This document shows, piece after piece, positions 24,531 to 32,591 of a stretch of 58,118 nucleotides of DNA. The position numbers and the translations under genes were made by a program. The notes beneath the pieces were generated by a model. It searched no databases and was not told the origin of the DNA. It saw nothing but the letters and a program-made list of their open reading frames with translations. Origin of the DNA: Chloroflexota bacterium (lineage in GTDB: Bacteria; Chloroflexota; UBA6077; JACCZL01); NCBI GenBank assembly GCA_020845495.1, contig JADLFM010000093.1:1-58118 (forward strand). Direction: 5' to 3'. The stretch's first letter is position 1. Every line of letters starts with the position of its first letter.

Positions 24531-26045
24531 TTAGCTCTTGGCGCGGGCCTGGAGGAGCTTCGTCACCTCCGTGTGCAGCCCGTCGAGGGCGGCCTGGGCG
24601 GTCTGCTCGCCGGTGATCGCCAGGTCCACATACTTGATCATCAGGGTGGCGAACTGGTTCGACTCCGGAGGCGCTGGGATCGGCGCCGTATCCGGATGCT
24701 TGTCCAGGGTGTCGTAGAACACCTTCCAGTTCTTGATCCCGCCCATCCGGTCCTCGGTCATCAGCGAGCGCCGGCCCGAGGTCGTCGAGGTCGGCGTCCC
24801 CATGAACGCGGAGATTGCCTCCTTGCTGACCCAGTACTTCATGAACTCCCACATCTGGTCGCGGGCTGGCGAAGCCTTGAGCCCCAGAAGGCCGCCGGCG
24901 CCGAACTGGTGGCGCTGGGTCTTCCACTTCGGGAAGAGGCGAGCGTCGAACGTTCCTTCCTTCATGCCAGCGTTCACGAGCCCGGCTGCCCAGAAGGCGC
25001 CAGCGGGGGTCATGCCGACCTTGCCGCTAACGAAATTGGCCTGTTGCGCCGCGCCGCCGCCTGATGCTGGATCGAGCGCACCCTTCTCCTTGGTCAGATC
25101 CACGAGGAACTGGAGCGCCTCGACGTTCTTCGGGTCGTTGGCACTCGACGCATTCCAGCGCCACCCGCCGCCACGCCCCTTCGCGGCTGGATCGTCTGCG
25201 TAGAACGTGGACCACATCCACTCGCCGCCAGGAGCCCGCTCCTCGGTCAAGAGGTTCGAGCCGTTCACGAACACCCAGGGGACATAGCCGCCCCAGTGGC
25301 GATTCGTCCAGGCGTAGCCGAACACCTCCGGCTGGCCGGTTGCGTCCTTCTTCGCTGCCAGCTTCCGCGCGATCTCGCGGAACTCCTCATGGGTCCAGTT
25401 ATCGCTCGGCGGCGCGATACCGGCCTTCGCCAGCGCATCGAGGTTCAGGTACATGTTCGCGGCGTTGAAGCTCGTCGGCAACTCGTACAGGCTGCCCTCG
25501 TACATCATCGCCTCGACCAGCGCGGGCGACGTGTCGGAGAAGTACTCCTTCATCGCGCTCTGGTCGGCCTTGACGAAGTCGTCGAGCTTGAGGCTGAGAT
25601 CCTTCCCGGCGAACAACTGGGTGCCTTCGGTTGCCACACTGACGAGGTCGGTTGGCTTGCCGCCGGCCATCTCGGTCAAGAGCTTGACGAAGAACTGGTC
25701 GTGGTCGGGCGCCTGAATCGGCGTGAATTCGACGGTGATGCCAGGATTCTTTTGAGCGACCCCGTTGGCGATCTTGGAGAGCTCCTGCGTCCGTTGCTCG
25801 GTGGCGTTGATGGCGACGCGCAGGTTGACCGCGGTCTTGGCCGCCGGCGCTCCCGCCGCTGGCTTCGCCGCATCGGCTGGCTTGCTGGCCGGCTTGTCGG
25901 CAGGCTTGTCGGCTGCCTTCGGTGCGGCGGTCGGCGCCGCCGGTGCGGGCGAGCCGCCGCAGGCCGCCGCCAGTACCGCGGCACCCGTTGCGCCGAGCAT
26001 GCCAGCCAGCAACCGCCGGCGTGAGATCCTCGATCGACCGATCAT
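24531..26045 (-). CDS. Extracellular solute-binding protein, family 1 (sugar), lipoprotein
   Basis: A 504-residue lipoprotein. ISRRRLLAG precedes a hydrophobic stretch and lipobox LAAAC (C29), then about 45 residues of Pro/Ala/Lys linker with repeated DKPA. The family 1 domain follows: VEFTPIQAPDHDQFFVKLL, LYELPTSFNAANMYLNLDAL, KVGMTPAGAFW. ATG 26045 has GGGAG at about 7 nt. It begins 28 nt after the stop of the LacI gene and is probably co-transcribed with it. Confidence 0.92.
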   Translation of the reverse strand: MIGRSRISRRRLLAGMLGATGAAVLAAACGGSPAPAAPTAAPKAADKPADKPASKPADAAKPAAGAPAAKTAVNLRVAINATEQRTQELSKIANGVAQKNPGITVEFTPIQAPDHDQFFVKLLTEMAGGKPTDLVSVATEGTQLFAGKDLSLKLDDFVKADQSAMKEYFSDTSPALVEAMMYEGSLYELPTSFNAANMYLNLDALAKAGIAPPSDNWTHEEFREIARKLAAKKDATGQPEVFGYAWTNRHWGGYVPWVFVNGSNLLTEERAPGGEWMWSTFYADDPAAKGRGGGWRWNASSANDPKNVEALQFLVDLTKEKGALDPASGGGAAQQANFVSGKVGMTPAGAFWAAGLVNAGMKEGTFDARLFPKWKTQRHQFGAGGLLGLKASPARDQMWEFMKYWVSKEAISAFMGTPTSTTSGRRSLMTEDRMGGIKNWKVFYDTLDKHPDTAPIPAPPESNQFATLMIKYVDLAITGEQTAQAALDGLHTEVTKLLQARAKS

Positions 26046-26073
26046 ATGGGTCTCCCTTCAATCCCCTGGCGAG

Positions 26074-27159
26074 TCACCGCGCCGGCGTCGGTACGCCGGC
26101 CGTGTAACCGGGAACACGGGTGAGAACGTCGTCCAGCCCGGACGGGTGGAACTGTCGAGCAGCGCCGCACGACTCGCGCACGATCAGTCGTGAGGGCAGG
26201 ATGACCTGGCGCGGCTGTGATCCCCCGCCTCCGCCGATGCGCTCGATCGCCATCCGAGCGGCCACGGCGCCGATCTCGTAGGTAGGCTGAGCGACGGAGG
26301 TCAGTCGGGGGCGGAGCACGGCCGCCCACTCGAAGTCGTCGAACCCGACGATGGCCACATCGTCGGGCACTCGGACCTGACGTGACTGGAGCGCCGCGAG
26401 CGCGCCCAGGGTCATCAGGTTGTTGGTCGAGAAGATGGCCGTGGGCGGCATCGGAAGATCGAGCAGCGCCAGCATCTCGCGAAACCCGCCGTCCAGGCGC
26501 GAGTTGCCTTCACGGATCAGGTCCGGATCGATCGGCAATCCGCGATCGGCGATGGCGTGCCGGTAGCCCGCGATCCGCTCGTCGGTTGTGCCGATGCCCG
26601 CCAAGCCGGTGATCGTCCCGATGCGCCGATGACCGAGCTCCACGAGATGTGAGACCGCCCGCCGCGCTCCGCCAACGTTGTCGACCAGGACGGTGTCGCA
26701 CGGCACGCCGAGCGGCTGGCGGTCGAAGCACACCAGCGGGAATCCAGCCTTGATGAGCTCGTCGACCAGCGGCTGTCGGGTGCCTGTCGGGGCCAGGAGG
26801 ATCCCATCGACGCGCTTACGCCGCAGCATCCGCAGGTAGGTGAGCTCCTTCTCGGAATCCTCATCCGTGCTGCACAGGACGACGCTGTAGCCGGCCGCGT
26901 TGGCGACGTCTTCGACGCCGCGGGCGAGGGAGGTGAAGAAGGGATTACTGATGTCGGCGAGCATCAGCCCGATCGTCTGGCTCCGGTCGCACTTCAGGCT
27001 CTGGGCGAGCGAATTCACCTCGTAGTCGAGGTGTGCTATCGCCGCCTGGACGCGCTGTTTCGTCGACTCCGCGACGTGGCGCGTGCCGTTGATCACATGC
27101 GACACGGTGGTAGGCGACACCCCGGCCTCGCGAGCGACGTCGACGATGGTTGCGTGCAT
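26074..27159 (-). CDS. LacI-family transcriptional regulator
   Basis: A 361-residue repressor. The N-terminal helix-turn-helix is TIVDVAREAGVSPTTVSHVI (residues 3-22), followed by the hinge helix SLAQSLK and a periplasmic-binding-type sensor domain (TIGLMLADISNPFF, VVLCSTDED, GILLAPTG, GFDDFEWA). ATG 27159 is the correct start: AGGGG lies upstream, the HTH begins at once, and the longer open frame would run through the operator. It heads the operon with the sugar importer and GH32 genes, so its inducer is likely the imported sugar or a breakdown product. Tandem CAAACG palindromes just upstream suggest autorepression. Confidence 0.93.
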   Translation of the reverse strand: MHATIVDVAREAGVSPTTVSHVINGTRHVAESTKQRVQAAIAHLDYEVNSLAQSLKCDRSQTIGLMLADISNPFFTSLARGVEDVANAAGYSVVLCSTDEDSEKELTYLRMLRRKRVDGILLAPTGTRQPLVDELIKAGFPLVCFDRQPLGVPCDTVLVDNVGGARRAVSHLVELGHRRIGTITGLAGIGTTDERIAGYRHAIADRGLPIDPDLIREGNSRLDGGFREMLALLDLPMPPTAIFSTNNLMTLGALAALQSRQVRVPDDVAIVGFDDFEWAAVLRPRLTSVAQPTYEIGAVAARMAIERIGGGGGSQPRQVILPSRLIVRESCGAARQFHPSGLDDVLTRVPGYTAGVPTPAR

Positions 27160-27172
27160 GTGGCCCCTATGC

Positions 27173-27195
27173 CAAACGTTTGCCGCAAACGTGTG
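27173..27195. promoter_or_regulatory. Tandem LacI-type operators
   Basis: CAAACGTTTG at 27173-27182 is a perfect 10-bp palindrome with the central CG typical of LacI-family sites. A near-copy, CAAACGTGTG, lies at 27186-27195, 13 bp away. Both sit at the expected transcription start of the LacI gene (ATG at 27159), consistent with autorepression. Confidence 0.7.
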
Positions 27196-27199
27196 CGCC

Positions 27200-27228
27200 A
27201 CTCTACAGAGCCGCCGCCAACCTGTCAA
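27200..27228 (-). promoter_or_regulatory. Sigma70-like promoter of the LacI-sugar operon
   Basis: On the minus strand: -35 TTGACA (27228-27223, perfect consensus), 17 nt, -10 TAGAGT (27205-27200). Transcription would begin near 27193, inside the tandem operator. Confidence 0.65.
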
Positions 27229-27344
27229 GCCCAAATGTCCCGGGTTCATAGGGACATACGTCATGGGGGCCACGGATCGCCGCGGCCGGCCGCGAGCGCC
27301 GGTCGCTGTCGGCGTGTCAGGGCGGGAGCGGCCTTCCGCTCAGT

Positions 27345-27410
27345 TGCCGGCCTGTTCGGGTCCAGGACACGCCCAACTGCCGGCCTGTTCGGGTCCAGGA
27401 TACGCCCAAC
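27345..27410. repeat. Two adjacent 33-bp repeats
   Basis: 27345-27377 and 27378-27410 share TGCCGGCCTGTTCGGGTCC and the tail ACGCCCAAC with one mismatch. Non-coding. Confidence 0.85.
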
Positions 27411-27571
27411 GGGTGCACAAGGGCATCCTGAAGGCTGGAAATCACGGCCGCCACGGTGCGGGCGCGCCACTCAGGACGGCGCGCGGCGTGGTTGCTCGGA
27501 CAGGTGGCTGCTCTAGCTCAGGGCCGGACGCAGCCACGGCTGCCCACGGCGATCGCAGGCCGAAGACATAA

Positions 27572-27607
27572 AGACAGCCTGGAAAGCTTGCGCCCCCCAG
27601 GCTGTCT
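27572..27607 (-). terminator. Hairpin downstream of the DUF2236 gene
   Basis: Perfect 11-bp stem (AGACAGCCTGG, 27572-27582; complement 27597-27607) with a 14-nt loop. It lies 220 bp beyond the stop of the minus-strand DUF2236 gene. No T-tract is evident. Confidence 0.4.
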
Positions 27608-27826
27608 ATCATCCGGCGAGCGAGGCGATGACCGCCACCTCACTCCTACCCAACCAAAGCATTTCCCCGAAGGATCGATCTGCTTTACGTTGGCCGACAG
27701 CTTCGCGAACGAGGCCGTCACGTCTGACACTGTTAGCCTACACCGCCGCGCACGCCGTGTCTACCCTCTTCCACATTACAGAAGCATTACAAGGGTGGGT
27801 GCCGGATCAGACCTGGGAATCCGACG

Positions 27827-28870
27827 CTACCCGCCGCCCGTCGAGGCCGGCCGATGGGGGAGGGTGTGTGCGCCGTCAGCGCCGGCGTACCCCCTGCCCG
27901 CCCGGCTACCGCCCAACGTGCCGCCGTCCATCTCTGGGCCGGGAAAGCCTGGCCACTCGCCGCGTCGAGCACGCTCGTAGGCGCGGCGCGCGGCCGGCCA
28001 GTGGCGGAGGATACCAGGGGTGAGCGCCAGGAGCGGGCGGGCCAGCCGCGCGGTGTCGTGGAACAGGTGCTCGCGCCGCACGTCCCAGGGGAAGCCATAG
28101 GCTGCTCGAATCGAGGGGGGCAGCAGCCCGACCATCGGTAAGCGGACCAGGAACACAAGCGGCGCTGCCACACGCGGCATGTAGGGGTGGTAGATGTCGT
28201 GGGCGAGGGCGCGGGATTCGGCGCTGGGGGTGAGGATGCCGCTCGACAACATCTCGCGCATGTAGCGGCGGAGAGCCGGCTGGCTCGCCGGCAGGTAGTT
28301 CTCCGGCAGCCCCAGCAACGGCGCCACCATGCTCGCCTCGGCGCAGTAGCGGTCTTTCTCCTGCTCCGTCAGCGGCCCGACGTACAACTCGTAGGTCCGA
28401 GGGAACACGTCGAGCACGGTGCAGTGGACCCACCGCAGCAGCTCCGGGTCGTGTGCCGAATAGCGAGTGCCGGCCGAGAACGGCCCGGCCGGCGCGCCAA
28501 GCTGGCCGTTGACACGGTCGTGGACCCGGTTGATCGCGGCGGCCGCCCGATCGACCTGGGCAGCGGTCCCGAACGTCAGATCTAGCATCACGTCGAGGGT
28601 GCGGCGCAGGCGCGCCAGGCGGCCGTGTGGATCGGTCAGGAACAGGCTGTGCTGCGCGACTCCGGCCGCGACGAGCGGGTGTGCCACCTGGAGCAAGATT
28701 GCCGGGCTCCAGCCGAGCAGGAGCACGATCTCGCTGTTGATCTTCCAGGCGATGCTGTGTGGGTCGCGTTCAACGTGGCGGCTGCCCGGCTGACCGGTGA
28801 CGGATTGATGGCTGGCATCAGGCGGACCGAACGACGAGGAGGGGTACCGAAAACGAGAGCCGGGGATCAC
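27827..28870 (-). CDS. MpaB-type oxygenase family protein (DUF2236)
   Basis: A predicted 347-residue, mostly helical protein of the DUF2236 family, which includes the fungal MpaB and rubber oxygenase (Lcp) catalytic domain, a haem-type fold. The domain begins near DPHSIAWKINSEIVLLLG and includes ILLQVAHPLVAAGVAQHS and the conserved ELLRWVHCTVLDVF with its histidine. The start is uncertain: I choose GTG 28870, but the frame stays open far upstream only because of a 15-bp tandem repeat coding for a PERRE-like repeat. No good RBS was found. Stand-alone gene; substrate unknown. Confidence 0.75.
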   Translation of the reverse strand: MIPGSRFRYPSSSFGPPDASHQSVTGQPGSRHVERDPHSIAWKINSEIVLLLGWSPAILLQVAHPLVAAGVAQHSLFLTDPHGRLARLRRTLDVMLDLTFGTAAQVDRAAAAINRVHDRVNGQLGAPAGPFSAGTRYSAHDPELLRWVHCTVLDVFPRTYELYVGPLTEQEKDRYCAEASMVAPLLGLPENYLPASQPALRRYMREMLSSGILTPSAESRALAHDIYHPYMPRVAAPLVFLVRLPMVGLLPPSIRAAYGFPWDVRREHLFHDTARLARPLLALTPGILRHWPAARRAYERARRGEWPGFPGPEMDGGTLGGSRAGRGYAGADGAHTLPHRPASTGGG

Positions 28871-28980
28871 GCTACCAACGATGACACCCAACCTGCTGAA
28901 GGTGCCACCATTCTGGCACCTTCCCGGCTCACGGTTGGTGCACACCGACGACAGTACCGGTTGCCCGCACGCTCGTTCGG

Positions 28981-29085
28981 GCTCGCGCCGCCCGGGCTCG
29001 CGCCGCTCGGGTTCGCGCCGCTCGGGTTCGCGCCGCTCGGGTTCGCGCCGCTCGGGTTCGCGCCGCTCGGGTTCGCGCCTCTCAG
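28981..29085. repeat. 15-bp tandem repeat, 7 copies
   Basis: Unit GTTCGCGCCGCTCGG, nearly perfect in the middle five copies; the last copy runs into the stop codon of the lamin-tail lipoprotein gene (29082). As 15 is a multiple of 3, every frame stays open and gives five-residue repeats, making false N-terminal extensions for the DUF2236 gene. Confidence 0.9.
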
Positions 29086-29726
29086 GCACTGGGGATCGTA
29101 CCCCGTAGCATCGTCTGGCCGTCCTCGTTGGTAATCTGGACCGTCGCACCTGGCCGGACGCCTTGCGCCAGGGTGCGGGCCTGATCGCCAAGGTACAAAT
29201 CGTTCGCGGTGTCCGGGCCAGATGCAAAATGGAGGGTCAGCGCTTCGCCCGGGGCGAGACGCGCGTCCTCCGGCACCGTCACTGCCGCTTCGCCGACGTA
29301 GAGCCGCCAGTCCGCCAGGTCGATGGTCTGGCCGCTGGTGTTACGAATGGTGAGGGTCGGCCCGCTCGAATCGAGCCCCATGCCCACGATCTGCACGGGG
29401 ATCATCGCCAGCGGACTGGGGCTTGCCAGAGCGGTGGCGACCGGTGGGGCCGCCGCGATCGCCGTGCTGGCAGCCTCGGCCGCACTCGTCGCCAACGGCG
29501 CGATGGCAGCGACCGCTGTCGCGGCGATTGGCGAGGCCGCGACGGCGACGGCGGTGGCGGCTGGCGGTGCTGCCGCGACGATCTCAGTCGCAGCCGCCTG
29601 CACAGTCGGTTGTGCTGGTACGCTCGGCGCACCAGCACATGCAGCGATCGATAGGACCGTTGGGACGGCGATCAGGGCACTCAGCATGGCGCGGCGACGG
29701 CGTATCCTGGGAGTTCCTTTCTGCAT
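29082..29726 (-). CDS. Lipoprotein with C-terminal lamin-tail-like (LTD) domain
   Basis: A 214-residue protein: basic N-terminus (RIRRRR), hydrophobic stretch and lipobox SIAAC (C30), then about 75 residues of Ala-rich linker. The C-terminal ~100 residues look like a lamin-tail immunoglobulin-like domain (LTIRNTSGQTIDLADWRLYVG, ARLAPGEALTLHFA). LTD domains in bacterial surface proteins are thought to aid adhesion or protein binding. ATG 29726 has AGGGAAG upstream. The stop lies in the last unit of the 15-bp tandem array. Confidence 0.8.
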   Translation of the reverse strand: MQKGTPRIRRRRAMLSALIAVPTVLSIAACAGAPSVPAQPTVQAAATEIVAAAPPAATAVAVAASPIAATAVAAIAPLATSAAEAASTAIAAAPPVATALASPSPLAMIPVQIVGMGLDSSGPTLTIRNTSGQTIDLADWRLYVGEAAVTVPEDARLAPGEALTLHFASGPDTANDLYLGDQARTLAQGVRPGATVQITNEDGQTMLRGTIPSA

Positions 29727-29922
29727 GTCTTCCCTATCTGGCGTAGTCAGCCTGACCGTGGTGCCGGCAGTCAGCGTGCCATCGCCGTCCTCCTCAGACG
29801 GAGGCTGCTCTGACGCGGCATCGCCACCCTGGTGCCCTGGAGTCCAGGTACCATGACCGAGACACTGGTGAGTCGGTGAGCGGGAATCGGCCGAGCCAGC
29901 ACGAGAGGAGAGGGAGGCGCCG

Positions 29923-30351
29923 ATGGCGCAGAAGATGACCCCCGACGAGGTCCGCGCGTTCCTGACGGCTGGCACCCGTACCGGCAAGCTCGCCACGACC
30001 AATGAAGACGGCAGCCCACACGTCGTCCCGATCTGGTTTGTGCTCGACGGCGACGACCTGATCTTCACGACCGGCGCCGAGTCGGTCAAAGGTCGGAGCC
30101 TACGCCGTGACGGTCGTGCAGCCCTCTGCGTCGACGACGAGCAGCCTCCATACGCATTTGTCCAGGTCACCGGCACGGTCACCCTGAGCGACGACCTGGA
30201 CGAGATGCTGCGCTGGTCGACCGCAATCGGCGGGCGGTACATGGGCGACGCGCTGGCCGAGCAGTTCGGGCGTCGGAACGCCGTGAGCGGCGAGCTCCTG
30301 GTACGCCTGCGGCCCGCACGGATTACAGCCTTCGCGGACATCGCCGGCTGA
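29923..30351 (+). CDS. PPOX-class (F420/FMN) oxidoreductase
   Basis: A 142-residue split beta-barrel protein of the pyridoxamine-phosphate-oxidase-like superfamily. Family signatures are TGKLATTNEDGSPHVVPIWF (residues 21-40), DLIFTTG, KGRSLRRDGRAALCVDD and YAFVQVTGTV. Most homologues with this pattern are annotated as F420-dependent. Start ATG 29923 with GAGGGAGG upstream. It has no operon partner; 128 bp separate it from the next gene. Confidence 0.88.
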   Translation: MAQKMTPDEVRAFLTAGTRTGKLATTNEDGSPHVVPIWFVLDGDDLIFTTGAESVKGRSLRRDGRAALCVDDEQPPYAFVQVTGTVTLSDDLDEMLRWSTAIGGRYMGDALAEQFGRRNAVSGELLVRLRPARITAFADIAG

Positions 30352-30479
30352 CGGCAGGGTTGACGGGGTCGAGGCGTCGTGCCTGGGCGGTGACCGAGCG
30401 CCCCGATCGCGGGCGCGGCGTCATGGCATCTGGGTCACGTCGCGGCACCAGGGACGGATCGGCTACGTTGGTAGGGCAT

Positions 30480-31184
30480 ATGCGCCTCCTCCGCCCGCTC
30501 GTCGCGCTCGTGCTCGCCGCCACCGCGCTTCTGACGGTGGGGGCGAGCTCGGCCATGGCCTGCTCGGCGGCGCTCACACGCGATCGGCTCCTGGACGTCG
30601 CGGTGCCGCAGGCGACGGTCATCGCTGAGGGCTGGATCGAATCGGTGAACGCACGGGCCGACCTTCCCTCCGGCATCGAGGATCGGGTCGGCAACGATCT
30701 GTTCGTGCCGGTCGAGATGGTGGTCCGAGTGGCCCAGATTCACAAGGGCGCCATCATCACCCCGTTGGTCTTCTACGGGCAGGCAACGCGGCGGCCGGGC
30801 GGCGACGTCGGGCAGCGGGCCGACGGCTCGCTCGACTTCCCGGGCCAGTCACTCTGCGCCTGGCCGGATAGCGACCCAACCGGTGCGTACGCGCTCCTGG
30901 TGCTCGAACGAGGGCGGCAGGACCGATTGACGACGAGCGGCATGAGCGGCACGCGGGCGTATAGCGGGCCAAACGACCCTCGCCTCGCCGCCGACCGCAA
31001 CGACATCCTGCGCCGGATCCCCTCCGACGCCTCGGCGACGCTGTTCGACCCGGCACGGCAACAGCAGACGACACCGGACATCCTGGGCGCGGCAGCCGTG
31101 GCGATACCGCTGATGCTGATCGCCGGGGGCGCGTTCGCCGCACTCTACGTGCTGGGGCGGCGCTCGGGTGACGTCCGTTCCTGA
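30480..31184 (+). CDS. Secreted, C-terminally membrane-anchored protein of unknown function
   Basis: A 234-residue protein with a clear signal peptide (residues 1-27, ending AMA before C28) and a single C-terminal helix (about 198-222) followed by basic residues, so it is probably anchored outside the membrane. The mature start CSAALTRDRLLDVAVPQATVI resembles the Cys-led N-terminus of TIMP/NTR-like domains, but the match is weak. ATG 30480 is chosen because it starts the signal peptide; the frame is open from 30360. RBS weak. It faces the aldo/keto reductase gene with a shared hairpin terminator. Confidence 0.72.
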   Translation: MRLLRPLVALVLAATALLTVGASSAMACSAALTRDRLLDVAVPQATVIAEGWIESVNARADLPSGIEDRVGNDLFVPVEMVVRVAQIHKGAIITPLVFYGQATRRPGGDVGQRADGSLDFPGQSLCAWPDSDPTGAYALLVLERGRQDRLTTSGMSGTRAYSGPNDPRLAADRNDILRRIPSDASATLFDPARQQQTTPDILGAAAVAIPLMLIAGGAFAALYVLGRRSGDVRS

Positions 31185-31211
31185 GCGCCTACGCGCAAGG
31201 TCGGAGATGGA

Positions 31212-31250
31212 GGAAACGAGCGGCCGGGTGGTAGCCGTCCACTCGTTTCC
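31212..31250. terminator. Bidirectional hairpin terminator between convergent genes
   Basis: GGAAACGAG (31212-31220) pairs with CTCGTTTCC (31242-31250), 9 bp, with an inner CGGC/GCCG pairing. It lies 27 bp past the plus gene ending at 31184 and 14 bp past the minus gene ending at 31265, ideal for both. Confidence 0.6.
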
Positions 31251-31264
31251 GCGCTGCTGAGTTG

Positions 31265-32281
31265 TCAGGCGGCCCCGGCCGGCACCGGTGCCTCCTCAGG
31301 CAGCAATCCCTCCGCCTTGAGCTCCTGCCAGAGCGCGGCCGGGATCGGATGCTGCATGAAGGCGACGTTCTGATCGAGCTCCGCGACGCTTCGCGCACCA
31401 GTCAGGACCGTCGCGACGGCCGGATGGGCGAGCGGGAATTGGAGCGCAGCGGCCTGAATTGGGACGCCGTGACGCTGACAGACGGCGTCGATCTTGCGGG
31501 CCTTCTCCAGCCATTGCCGTTCGGCCGGCTGGTAGTTGAACGTCTCGCGCTCGGGGTCGCCGAGATTCGCCAGGATGCCGCTGTTGTAGACGCCGCCGAT
31601 GATGATGGCGATGTTCTTTTGCTCGCAGATGGGCAGCAGCTCCGGCAGTGCCGCCTGATCGAGCAGGGTGTAGCGGCCGGCGACCAGGAAGCAATCGAAG
31701 TCGGCCTCACGAGCGAAGCGAGCGAGCGGCGCGGCAAAGTTCATCCCCGCCCCAACGGCGCGAATGACCCCCTCGTTCCGAAGCTTGTCGAGCGCGCGGT
31801 ACGCATCCGAGACGGCCTGTTCGTGGTAGTCGTCGGGATCGTGAATGTGGAGGATGTCGACGCGGTCCATCCCGAGCCGCTCCAGGCTCTCCTCGAGCGA
31901 GCGCATGATGGCATCGTACGAGAAGTCGAAGACCGGGACGAGCGGCGGCGCGCCGACGAACTGGCTGGCCCCGCCGGCATCGAGCCCGCGCGCCGCTTCT
32001 TCGCGCGGGCGGATCAATCGCCCGACCTTCGTCGCCAGCACAATCTCGTCGCGCGGGACGTTGCGGAGAACGCGCCCCAGGCGTTGCTCGGCCATGCCGT
32101 ACCCGTAGAGAGGGGCGGTGTCGTACAGGCGCAGGCCAACGTCGTAGGCGCGTTGAACGACGGCATTCGCGGCCTCGTCCGATACGGGCGTACGCAATCC
32201 GCCGAGCGGGGCGCTGCCCAGGCCCAGGCGAGTGACAGTGAGCGGCGTTTCGCCGAGTGGGACGCGGCTGGTCGGGTCCAT
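31265..32281 (-). CDS. Aldo/keto reductase (D-threo-aldose/L-fucose dehydrogenase-like)
   Basis: A 338-residue TIM-barrel NAD(P)H oxidoreductase. The catalytic tetrad is visible: D54 and Y59 in RLYDTAPLYGYG, K85 in LATKVGRL, and a His in DILHIHDPD (H145/H147). The start LGLGSAPLGGL and the GRYTLLDQAALPELLP segment match the D-threo-aldose 1-dehydrogenase/pyridoxal dehydrogenase group, so a sugar-oxidising role is likely. ATG 32281 has GGGAG at about 7 nt; the frame is open upstream to 32641 without family support. An enolase-superfamily sugar dehydratase-like gene lies upstream on the same strand, which fits sugar-acid catabolism. Confidence 0.88.
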   Translation of the reverse strand: MDPTSRVPLGETPLTVTRLGLGSAPLGGLRTPVSDEAANAVVQRAYDVGLRLYDTAPLYGYGMAEQRLGRVLRNVPRDEIVLATKVGRLIRPREEAARGLDAGGASQFVGAPPLVPVFDFSYDAIMRSLEESLERLGMDRVDILHIHDPDDYHEQAVSDAYRALDKLRNEGVIRAVGAGMNFAAPLARFAREADFDCFLVAGRYTLLDQAALPELLPICEQKNIAIIIGGVYNSGILANLGDPERETFNYQPAERQWLEKARKIDAVCQRHGVPIQAAALQFPLAHPAVATVLTGARSVAELDQNVAFMQHPIPAALWQELKAEGLLPEEAPVPAGAA

Positions 32282-32591
32282 CTCGTGCTCCCAGGCCCCG
32301 GCCGATCGGGCGCGGCCGAACCTGGGAGCATTGTAGGCCGGTGGCGGCGCACACCGATGGCGGCGGCCGGCCGCGTAGTCGAACTGGTCGGCGAACGGCG
32401 CGGCTATCAGGCCGGTGATGCCGTCGATGAGCGCCGCGAACCAGGCGCATGCGTCCGCGCCGAGCAGTTTCAGGAAGCAGGGACTAGCAAGCAGCCCCTC
32501 GACGCTGCCGGCCACAGGCCAGAGCGCCTCTACCGCGCGCTCGACAACGGCGCGCGTTCGGGCGCTGACCTCCTGAAGGCGCACACAGCCA
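32282..32591. other. Intergenic region between aldo/keto reductase and enolase-superfamily genes
   Basis: About 310 bp. A minus-strand frame is open across it, but it reads directly into the reductase and shows no domain of its own. I see no clear promoter, repeat or gene. Confidence 0.45.

Larger units (their letters stand above)
27160..27826. other. Gene-free region upstream of the LacI operon
   Basis: About 670 bp without a convincing gene. It contains, in order, tandem operator palindromes, a minus-strand sigma70-like promoter, two adjacent 33-bp repeats and an 11-bp-stem hairpin. The rest is unremarkable; short open frames show no family resemblance. Confidence 0.6.

Noticed and set aside
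27274..27826. Small proteins or a tRNA in the region beyond the LacI promoter
   Set aside because: Short frames have no RBS or family resemblance, and no cloverleaf with a T-loop consensus was seen by eye.
28871..29227. PERRE-repeat N-terminus for the DUF2236 protein
   Set aside because: It is coded by the 15-bp tandem array, overlaps the lipoprotein 3' end and lacks an RBS.
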